Shown here one piece after another: positions 58,439 through 64,000 of a DNA stretch of 64,000 bases; the stretch's first letter is position 1; every line of letters begins with the position of its first letter. The notes under the pieces were generated by a model. The model worked only from the letters and a program-made list of their open reading frames with translations, made no database searches and was not told the origin of the DNA. A program made the translations under genes and the position numbers. Source of the stretch: Solimonas fluminis (GTDB lineage: Bacteria; Pseudomonadota; Gammaproteobacteria; Nevskiales; Nevskiaceae); contig NZ_PSNW01000008.1 in NCBI RefSeq assembly GCF_002930645.1, positions 174,185-238,184 on the forward strand, read 5' to 3'.

Positions 58439-59056
58439 TTAGAAACGGCTCTGATCGCAGTGTCCGAGGAATAGCTGTTTCGCTATCTCGGTCAATCGAT
58501 CTCGATAGCCTTGGCCATTGTGGAAACCACGGCGCATGGTCGCCTCTATGGCATTCCGCTCGGCTCTAAGCGAGCCGCAGTTTGCCGCTTCTTGGCGTTT
58601 CGATTTGCCTATAACAATGGGGTCCGGTGCCGAATCGGAATACTGTTGTCGGTCCCATTCCCGCTGGATGCGCCTTGTCCCTTGCATAATGGCGATGGCC
58701 TCAAGGGCGTTCCGGTCGGCCTCGGATTGGCCGGGGCGAGTCGGGCGGGCCGAATACGATGAACTGTAATATCCGGAGGTTCCGGCGCGCTCGATAGCCA
58801 TCTGCCGCTGTGTCTCGGCCAATTGCTCAGCACGTAGCCGTAATTCTTCCTGCTGTTGCCCCAGGATCGCGTTTTGCCGTTCCTGCTGCTCCCATGCTTC
58901 CTGGCGCTCTTGAGCAGCCTTGTCGATCTGCACAGCCTGGTAGTACTCAAACCCCAGGAGAGCCAGCAGCACAAGACCGACGCCGAACACCCATGCGAAT
59001 GTCGTATCGGTGTGGTGAGCTTTTCGATACCGCAGGGGCGCACGTAAATCCGTCAT
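58439..59056 (-). CDS. membrane-anchored coiled-coil protein of unknown function
   Basis: A 205-residue protein: a basic N-terminus, one membrane span (about 21-40), then a Gln/Glu-rich predicted coiled coil (about 45-95, QERQEAWEQQERQNAILG), a Ser/Tyr-rich link and a helical C-terminus with two cysteines (NCGSL, GHCDQ). GC content and codon use are clearly lower than in the genes to the left, which suggests recent acquisition. It lies about 130 bases left of the dif-like site and may be part of, or cargo beside, the mobile region. Function unknown. Confidence 0.65.
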   Translation of the reverse strand: MTDLRAPLRYRKAHHTDTTFAWVFGVGLVLLALLGFEYYQAVQIDKAAQERQEAWEQQERQNAILGQQQEELRLRAEQLAETQRQMAIERAGTSGYYSSSYSARPTRPGQSEADRNALEAIAIMQGTRRIQREWDRQQYSDSAPDPIVIGKSKRQEAANCGSLRAERNAIEATMRRGFHNGQGYRDRLTEIAKQLFLGHCDQSRF

Positions 59057-59189
59057 AGCGGGTGCTGGTTAGGGGTGTGGAGTCTGCTCCACGGTAAATG
59101 CGCGTTTGAACCTGACGCAACTGTCAGTCGCGGCATCAGACCCAAATTCCAGCGCATCAGGTACCTCGCGCCTCGGAAAACAGCCTTGA

Positions 59190-59217
59190 AATGTGAATAA
59201 TGTATATTATTGTTAAG
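59190..59217. promoter_or_regulatory. dif-like XerC/XerD recombination site (possible att site)
   Basis: Written as XerC arm-centre-XerD arm: AATGTGAATAA-TGTATA-TTATTGTTAAG. The centre and inner arms (ATAATGTATATTAT) are identical to E. coli dif; overall about 20 of 28 positions agree. In a GC-rich chromosome such an AT-rich symmetric site is unusual. It stands at the edge of the phage-like genes, as expected for an element that integrates by host Xer enzymes. An operator of the adjoining HTH gene (inverted repeat AATAAT-GTAT-ATTATT, 59196-59211) is the alternative. Confidence 0.55.
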
Positions 59218-59263
59218 TAGCAGCGTCTGTTGGCCGATACATAGATAAACAAAAAAGGCCAAA

Positions 59264-59785
59264 ATGACCGAATTCGACTTCGATGCATTTATTTCTGAAT
59301 TTTGCCTTAGCAGGGATGATGCCGCACGAGTGTTTGGAATTTCCCGACGAACGGTAGATAGGTGGCGAAAATCAGGGTTAATTCCAATGATCGCCGCGCA
59401 GTTGGCGCGCTCGATAGAGCGGTCTGCCCTCCCGTGGAATGGATTTTTCCAGGCAAACGCCGTGCGCGGCGCCGAGAGGCTTGGACCCTGGCGCGAGGAA
59501 ATCCTCGGCCCTCAGTGGCGCCAGGTCGCGCAGGATCGCGACAAGGCCCACCGCGACGAGCGGGAGAGAGCCTGGCGCATTCGATGGGAAGCGGCCGCCC
59601 CTAAGCGCGCCAGGGCGGCCGCGGATCGCAGCCGGCGCGGGTGGATCACCCGCAAGGCCAGGTCCGCGCTTACGGCTGCTGGCGAGCCTCCAGCACGGCC
59701 AGGCGCACATCATGGGCCTGCACTCGCTGGTCAACGCGGTCCAGCAAATCGACTGCCCGATGTAGTTGGAAGCCGGCGAAGCTGA
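59264..59785 (+). CDS. phage-type HTH regulator
   Basis: A 173-residue protein. The N-terminal HTH (about 12-45, LSRDDAARVFGISRRTVDRW) is followed by an LPWNGFF segment and an Arg-rich helical tail. The layout recalls small regulators of Xanthomonas filamentous phages, but homology is not established. The 5' part is AT-rich. The ATG at 59264 has an AAGG ribosome site. The last 115 bases run antisense over the 52-codon minus-strand gene and look like a shadow of it, so the true C-terminus may be shorter or frameshifted. Confidence 0.62.
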   Translation: MTEFDFDAFISEFCLSRDDAARVFGISRRTVDRWRKSGLIPMIAAQLARSIERSALPWNGFFQANAVRGAERLGPWREEILGPQWRQVAQDRDKAHRDERERAWRIRWEAAAPKRARAAADRSRRGWITRKARSALTAAGEPPARPGAHHGPALAGQRGPANRLPDVVGSRRS

Positions 59786-59828
59786 CCAGGGCGGCCAGCA
59801 GCAGGTTGGCGGCGGTGCCCGGCTTCAC
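59670..59828 (-). CDS. 52-residue membrane/coiled-coil protein, possible lysis accessory
   Basis: GTG start at 59828 overlapping the stop of the preceding gene (GTGA). One N-terminal membrane segment (NLLLAALVSFAGF) is followed by a short heptad-like helix (VDLLDRVDQRVQAHDVRLAV). The form suits a small spanin- or lysis-accessory-type protein, but no homology is claimed. It is the last gene of the minus-strand operon. Confidence 0.5.
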   Translation of the reverse strand: MKPGTAANLLLAALVSFAGFQLHRAVDLLDRVDQRVQAHDVRLAVLEARQQP

Positions 59829-59995
59829 TTCTTGGCCTGGCCCTTCGGCGCCTGCTCGCGCAGCGCCACGGCCACGGAACCGGCCGCGGCCGCGGCGGCG
59901 GCCAGCCAGGGCGCGGCGGGGCCGCTCAACGGCGCGAAGGCGCCCAGGATGCCGGCGATGCCGGCCCAGGTGGAAGGCTCTTTCAGGCGGTTCAT
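59825..59995 (-). CDS. 56-residue holin-like protein
   Basis: ATG at 59995, overlapping the stop of the 138-residue gene (ATGA). Two hydrophobic stretches (WAGIAGILGAFAPL and PWLAAAAAAAGSVAVAL) separated by a Gly/Pro turn, and a basic tail ending in KGQAKK: the shape of a small holin. Position near a muramidase-type gene supports this. Too short for firm assignment. Confidence 0.55.
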   Translation of the reverse strand: MNRLKEPSTWAGIAGILGAFAPLSGPAAPWLAAAAAAAGSVAVALREQAPKGQAKK

Positions 59996-60408
59996 CGGAT
60001 GTAGTCCAGCGAGAAGTTGAAGATATCGGGCAGGGGCTTGGCCTCGTAGCGCCAGGGGATGCCGCTGACGCCGGCCGTGCCGTAGTCGTAGCCGTTGGAG
60101 CTCCAGGAGCCCGCCGGCTTGGCCGGCGTCGGCGAGGACAGGTCATGCTCTGACGGCAGGCCCAGCAGGTGCCGCGCGTCCTGCACCCGGTCGAACAGCC
60201 AGGTGCCGAGGGTGGCATCGCCAGGGATGATGGCGTCCTGCACCGCGTTGCCCGCGTTGTAGGCCGCAGTCCCGGCCGCCTGGACGGTGCCGGTTACGGC
60301 ATCGCCCACCGCCGCCGCGGCGCGCTTGGTGATCCAGTAGACGCCGCCGGCCGCGACGATGGCCAGCAGGCCGTACCACACAGGGTCGGGGACGTCGCGC
60401 AGTTTCAC
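59992..60408 (-). CDS. 138-residue virus-like membrane protein
   Basis: GTG start at 60408 overlapping the stop of the upstream gene (GTGA). One membrane segment (about 10-27, WYGLLAIVAAGGVYWI), an Ala/Gly-rich amphipathic stretch, then a polar C-terminal half with aromatic residues (PDIFNFSLDYIR). No family recognised. A membrane-associated virion or lysis protein fits the context. Confidence 0.6.
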   Translation of the reverse strand: MKLRDVPDPVWYGLLAIVAAGGVYWITKRAAAAVGDAVTGTVQAAGTAAYNAGNAVQDAIIPGDATLGTWLFDRVQDARHLLGLPSEHDLSSPTPAKPAGSWSSNGYDYGTAGVSGIPWRYEAKPLPDIFNFSLDYIR

Positions 60409-61004
60409 AGGGCCGCCTGGACGGCGCGCGAGTACGTGCCGTCGTCGTAGTAGTCGCCGCGGCCGTTCTCGTGGCTCACCACGGCGCGCAGGAAGCGTTC
60501 CAGCGTGGCGGGACTGGTCATGTCGATCTGCGCATCCGCGCCGACGCCCAGGCGCTTGGCCACCGCGGCGATGTAGGCCGCCGTGTTGTTGTTGTCGGAG
60601 GCCGGCGCGTACTTCGTGATGATCGCGCGGACCGTGCGCAGGCCGTGCTTCACCTGCTGGTTCTTGAGGTTCAGCGCGGCCGCGCGCAGGCCGTAGTGGT
60701 CGGAGACGAACACCAGGTAGTTCTGGCCATCGGTCGGCGGCGAGGCCAGGCCTTGCCACTGCGAGCCGGGCCGCAGGTTGCCGGGGTTCTTGTTGCGCAG
60801 GCCGCGGGGCAGGGTGAGGGCGCTCAAGGCATTCTCCATGCTGGAAACCACGTCATCGAATTCCGGAAGGGGCTCGGCCCAGCTCGCCGCGGGCGGCGCA
60901 GCCTGGTTTCCAGCCGCTGGAGCAGCAGCTGCGCGGCGGCCGGCATACCACCAGGCCGCCGCGCCGGCCGTGCCGATGACTGCGAGGACGGGGAGGGCGC
61001 GCAC
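60405..61004 (-). CDS. muramidase-type phage protein (RGLRNKNPGN family)
   Basis: A 199-residue protein with an N-terminal membrane segment (about 3-21) and a C-terminal domain opened by RGLRNKNPGNLRPGSQWQGL, then YGLRAAALNLKNQQVKHGLRT, NNTAAYIAAVAKRLGV and VVSHENGRGDYY. This pattern is common in prophage proteins labelled structural protein P5, with a lysozyme/transglycosylase-like fold. The likely role is local peptidoglycan cutting at entry or exit. GTG start at 61004, weak ribosome site. Confidence 0.75.
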   Translation of the reverse strand: MRALPVLAVIGTAGAAAWWYAGRRAAAAPAAGNQAAPPAASWAEPLPEFDDVVSSMENALSALTLPRGLRNKNPGNLRPGSQWQGLASPPTDGQNYLVFVSDHYGLRAAALNLKNQQVKHGLRTVRAIITKYAPASDNNNTAAYIAAVAKRLGVGADAQIDMTSPATLERFLRAVVSHENGRGDYYDDGTYSRAVQAAL

Positions 61005-61013
61005 ATTGATTCG

Positions 61014-62798
61014 CTAGTTCACGCTCCGGCATACCTCGTACCAGGTATTGCTGCCGAAGTTGGTCAGAGTGATGGTGTCGTTCGCGGTTCCGACGAAGTT
61101 GACACCGCCTGCCAGCAAGATGTTGGCGTTGTTCTGGATGGTCGTGTTGGCGTCCACCTTAATCCGGATCGTCTGCCCGGCCTGGCCGTTCAGGAAATTC
61201 GTGATGGTCGTCGCTCCCGCGTTCGCGGTAGAGAACAGATTCCCATCGAGAACACTGGGCGTGGCGCCGGTCATGGCTCGCGCCGGCTCCATGTCGGGAA
61301 CACCCCGGTTTGCCTTCATGATCGTGCCGCTGGACCCCAGCGACACAACCTGCGTTGCGGCGGCCGTGGCGTTGGCGAAGTCATTGCCCACCACGTTGTG
61401 GTCTGACCCGCCCGCCTGCAGGAACAGCGCGTAGCGCGCCTTGTTGGCCAGGCCGGCATGGCGCACCACGTTGCCGACGAGGTTGATTCGGTCGCAGGTG
61501 TTGTTGCAGAAGATGGCATCGTAGGTGTCGTTCGCCGCTTGCCCCGACGAGACAACCATGTTGCCCTCGACAGAGCAGTCATCCGAACCGCTCAGGAGAA
61601 TGCCCTGCTGCTGGCTAAGCTCAACATGGTTGTTATGGATTTGGCTAAACGAACTGCCGGCAATTTGGATGCCGATCAGCCGTGCATCGTAGACGCGGTT
61701 ATCGACCACAGCGCAGCGATTCGCCCCGCTGACGAAAATTCCCGTCTGCATGTCTCCCGCGTGGCCCGTCGCCGGATCGTTTTGGCAGTGGTTCCCGGAA
61801 ATGGAAACTCGAGACGCGTTGCGCACGTCGATACCCACCACGCTGTTAAAGCAGCGGTTGTCGGCAATCAGCTGATCCCGCGAGCTGGGGTGCTCGATGC
61901 GGATGCTTGCCCCGGAATGCTTTTCGCATCGGTTCCCGACGACACGGTTTCCAGACGTCGGCGTCGTGGCGGTATCCAGCCGGATGCCGTACTGGTGATT
62001 GAAGATCATGTTCCCCATGATCGTGTTTTCGCCCGTCTCCACGGCGATCCCGATGCCGCCGTTATCACTGCCCGCGCCGCTGTTGAAGGCAATCACGTTG
62101 TCGGCGCCGAAGGCACCGGCACCCGCCAGCACGTGGATGAAATTGCCGTGCACGTCCCGGCCAAAATTGTTCCAGATCGTGCACACGCCGCCGCGCGAAA
62201 CGATGCCGTTCTTCACCCGCTCGAACGTGTTGCCCTGGACTGTGATCAGCCCCGAAGCTTCATCGGGGTCTGAAATGGCCGTGACGGTATTGGTGTTGGT
62301 GAAGTCGTCCGTCCGGAACGAAATCCCCTCGACAGACGAGTTGTGCGCTCCCTGCAGCTTCACCATGATGAAGTTGGCCCCAAGCCCCGCCGTTGCGACC
62401 TCCAAGGCCACGCCATCGCCCAGCATCGGGTAGCCGAAATCGGTATACATGTTCCGCTGCTCGCCCTTCAAATTCACTCCGGGCGGCACCACAATCGAGG
62501 CGGAAATCTTGTACGTGCCGCACGGCAGAAACACCGTACCGCCGCCGACCACCCCGGCGGCGAAGTTCACGGCCGCCTGAATCGCCGCCGTGTCGTCCGT
62601 CACGCCGTCGCCGGTCGCACCGAAGTCCTTGACGGACACGCGCTCCGCAAGCTTCTCATAGACCGTGCGGCTGGCCGCCGACACCGCGTCGAGCTTGAAT
62701 CCCACCATGGACGAACCGAAGCCGTTGGCGACGTCGGCCAGGTTGGCGCGCAACTGGTTGACCAGGCGCCTCGGCGACTTGATGATCCCGATGCTCAT
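61014..62798 (-). CDS. beta-helix spike protein (pectate lyase-3 type)
   Basis: A 594-residue right-handed beta-helix protein. The head (about 1-60) is followed by VKDFGATGDGVTDDTAAIQ, the opening of many phage spikes and depolymerases, then repeated helix rungs rich in Asn (NVIAFNSGAG, GNRVVGNRCEK, SGNHCQND, IHNNHVELSQ). The C-terminus is a separate beta-rich cap. It probably binds or cuts a surface polysaccharide. The start ATG at 62798 directly follows the previous stop. More AT-rich codons occur here than in host genes. No signal peptide. Confidence 0.85.
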   Translation of the reverse strand: MSIGIIKSPRRLVNQLRANLADVANGFGSSMVGFKLDAVSAASRTVYEKLAERVSVKDFGATGDGVTDDTAAIQAAVNFAAGVVGGGTVFLPCGTYKISASIVVPPGVNLKGEQRNMYTDFGYPMLGDGVALEVATAGLGANFIMVKLQGAHNSSVEGISFRTDDFTNTNTVTAISDPDEASGLITVQGNTFERVKNGIVSRGGVCTIWNNFGRDVHGNFIHVLAGAGAFGADNVIAFNSGAGSDNGGIGIAVETGENTIMGNMIFNHQYGIRLDTATTPTSGNRVVGNRCEKHSGASIRIEHPSSRDQLIADNRCFNSVVGIDVRNASRVSISGNHCQNDPATGHAGDMQTGIFVSGANRCAVVDNRVYDARLIGIQIAGSSFSQIHNNHVELSQQQGILLSGSDDCSVEGNMVVSSGQAANDTYDAIFCNNTCDRINLVGNVVRHAGLANKARYALFLQAGGSDHNVVGNDFANATAAATQVVSLGSSGTIMKANRGVPDMEPARAMTGATPSVLDGNLFSTANAGATTITNFLNGQAGQTIRIKVDANTTIQNNANILLAGGVNFVGTANDTITLTNFGSNTWYEVCRSVN

Positions 62799-62800
62799 GC

Positions 62801-63382
62801 TCACGGCGCACGCTCCGTCTGCAGGCTCACCGTGACCGCCACGCCGTTCGGGTTGTGGACCCACACCGCGGCACTGCCGTTGCAGACGGCGGCATCGTCG
62901 GGCTGCACCTTGGTTCCGCGCGATCCGCTCACCGAGGAATCCCCGACGCGCACCAGGCCCGGCGCCGCCTCATCGAGCTGCACCAAGGCACTCAGCCGAT
63001 CCGCGTCGGCCGCAAGCACCTGGACCGTCGCGCCCGCCGCAACGACCACATCATCCGCGCTGGGACGCTGGGTCGGGTTGTCCACGGCGACATTGATCGG
63101 GCCGGACACGACGGAGCGGCCCACGGTCGGCGTCCGCGCGCCGCCGGTATAGCCCAGGGCGATGATGACGTCCTGATCGGCATCGGACAGCAGGCGCACG
63201 CGGCGGTAGGTGTTCACGCCCATGCCGTCGCCCTGGAAGCGGGTCAGCCAGGTGCCGTCATCGAACTGGATCTGTACCGCGCTGGCGGCCTTGACGACGA
63301 GGAAGTAGTCACCGTCCACCTGGAGCGGGTGCTCCACGCCGGCCTTGAGCGATACCGGTTTGTCGAGCATGCCGGTCTCCAT
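62801..63382 (-). CDS. virion-like protein of unknown function
   Basis: A 193-residue, mostly beta-strand protein without signal or membrane span (SLKAGVEHPLQVDGDYFLVV, VQIQFDDGTWLTRF, VWVHNPNGVAVTVSLQTERA). It overlaps the previous gene by one base (TGATG) and precedes the spike gene by two bases. A vertex, adaptor or fibre-base protein would fit, but this is only context. Confidence 0.65.
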   Translation of the reverse strand: METGMLDKPVSLKAGVEHPLQVDGDYFLVVKAASAVQIQFDDGTWLTRFQGDGMGVNTYRRVRLLSDADQDVIIALGYTGGARTPTVGRSVVSGPINVAVDNPTQRPSADDVVVAAGATVQVLAADADRLSALVQLDEAAPGLVRVGDSSVSGSRGTKVQPDDAAVCNGSAAVWVHNPNGVAVTVSLQTERAP

Positions 63383-63825
63383 CAGGCTTTCCCCTTGCTC
63401 TGGAAATAGAAAATGGTCCCGACCAGGATCAGCACGCCGGCCAGGACATAGAGGTTTCGATTGCCTTCCTTCTCTTCCGGCGTCTCCGCGGCCTTGGCGA
63501 TGGCGTTGATGCTCTGCGTCGAGGCGTCGCGGATGCTGTCGCGGCTGGTGTTCAGCGCGCCGACCGCGGAGCCCAGGGCTTCCTTGAGGAAGCCGAAGGT
63601 CTTTTCCTGGTTGGAGTCGGCGAAGTCGAAACTCCGATTGACCGCGCCGGCATCGGTGAAATTGAAGGTTCCGTTGTTGATCGGGGACTTGCTGCCCGAA
63701 CTGCCAATCGCCACGGTCGTAGACGTGACAGCCGCCGCCGCATCGCCGCCGACGTTTGCGCCGGCCGACAGGTCTTGCACGTCCGTGGACTGGCTCTGCT
63801 TGTTGCCACCGCCAAACAGGCCCAT
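63382..63825 (-). CDS. virion-like protein with C-terminal membrane anchor
   Basis: A 147-residue protein: Gly/Ser/Thr-rich N-terminal part (MGLFGGGNKQSQ, NNGTFNFTDAG), a helical middle (TFGFLKEALGSAVGAL) and a C-terminal transmembrane segment (about 124-142) with a basic end. The same plan is seen in the truncated gene next to it, including a TFNF motif, so the two may be paralogues. No known family recognised. Confidence 0.65.
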   Translation of the reverse strand: MGLFGGGNKQSQSTDVQDLSAGANVGGDAAAAVTSTTVAIGSSGSKSPINNGTFNFTDAGAVNRSFDFADSNQEKTFGFLKEALGSAVGALNTSRDSIRDASTQSINAIAKAAETPEEKEGNRNLYVLAGVLILVGTIFYFQSKGKA

Positions 63826-63828
63826 GGC

Positions 63829-64000
63829 CTAGGCTCCCTTGTTGCGCTTGACCACCAGCGCGACCACGACCACGCCTGCAGCCAGGAGCGCCCAGCCGAC
63901 ACTGCCGCTCAGGTCGATTCCCGTGGCGCTGGCCGGCTTGGAAAAGTTGAAGGTCGCGCCGGTCTTGATATCGGTCGCGCCCGTGTTGAAGCCGAGGGCT
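63829..64000 (-). CDS. virion-like protein with C-terminal membrane anchor (3' part)
   Basis: Only the last 56 codons lie in the window, ending at a TAG three bases before the next ATG. A TGATDIKTGATFNFSKP stretch is followed by a membrane span (WALLAAGVVVVALVV) and the basic end KRNKGA. Organisation is like the neighbouring 147-residue protein. Confidence 0.55.
   Translation of the reverse strand, partial: ALGFNTGATDIKTGATFNFSKPASATGIDLSGSVGWALLAAGVVVVALVVKRNKGA

Larger units (their letters stand above)
59190..64000. mobile_element. prophage or virus-like integrated element (left part)
   Basis: From a dif-like Xer site (59190-59217) to the window edge: an HTH regulator on the plus strand facing a minus-strand operon of tightly packed genes for small membrane proteins, a holin-like peptide, a muramidase-type protein, a beta-helix spike and virion-like proteins. 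GC and gene style differ from the host genes. No integrase, terminase, portal or tail gene is visible. The right boundary lies beyond 64000. Confidence 0.72.

Noticed and set aside
58511..58769. Overlapping plus-strand open frames of 83 codons
   Set aside because: They run antisense to the coiled-coil protein gene and show no features.

Overview
The window is GC-rich, densely coding bacterial chromosome. It begins with a typical gammaproteobacterial fatty-acid/housekeeping run (fabG-acpP-fabF-pabB-pabC-mltG-tmk-holB-pilZ). Together with the many lipid and steroid-type enzymes, this suggests a free-living gammaproteobacterium of the Xanthomonadales/Nevskiales (Solimonas-like) type. That placement is inference from gene order and composition only; there is no rRNA marker here.

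Layout. (1) 1-7225, plus strand: fatty acid synthesis, p-aminobenzoate synthesis, peptidoglycan transglycosylase, dTMP kinase, DNA polymerase III delta' and PilZ, closed by a strong bidirectional terminator. (2) 7297-8352, minus: a protein with two cyclic-nucleotide-binding domains and a rhodanese domain. (3) 8442-24527, minus: a seven-gene operon, mostly with 4-base overlaps, for alpha-glucan and trehalose interconversion (glgE, treS-maltokinase fusion, glgB, glgX, treZ, malQ, treY), with two small unknown genes upstream. (4) 25242-34655: a TetR regulator divergent from a beta-oxidation cluster like that of animal peroxisomes (long-chain-type acyl-CoA dehydrogenase, MFE-2-like protein with three SCP2 domains, SCPx-like thiolase, free SCP2, alpha/beta hydrolase, AMACR-like racemase). 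A perfect palindrome overlaps the -10 box of the divergent promoter. (5) 34881-39437: pyruvate carboxylase and a DUF72 protein. (6) 39523-50205: a lipoprotein metallohydrolase-like protein with a polytopic membrane protein, two AraC regulators, a steroid 5-alpha-reductase-like membrane enzyme, a class V aminotransferase, an ABM-domain protein behind a SoxR-type box, a GMC oxidoreductase and a nitroreductase that appears to start at ATC. (7) 50259-57949: an EAL protein with a degenerate GGDEF domain, a secreted unknown, an RND/MMPL exporter and two c-type cytochromes. (8) 57962-59056: two small membrane-anchored unknowns.

From about 59190 to the right edge (64000) the DNA looks like the left end of a prophage or other integrated element. 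A dif-like Xer site lies next to an HTH regulator. Facing it is a tightly overlapping minus-strand operon of small transmembrane proteins, a holin-like peptide, a muramidase-type protein and a beta-helix spike. No tail, portal or terminase gene is visible, so a tailless or membrane-containing virus (or an Xer-exploiting element) is the most interesting reading. The part that would decide it lies beyond the window.

No rRNA, tRNA, CRISPR array or insertion sequence was recognised. Two REP-like inverted repeats (31559-31630, 34685-34759) flank parts of the lipid cluster.
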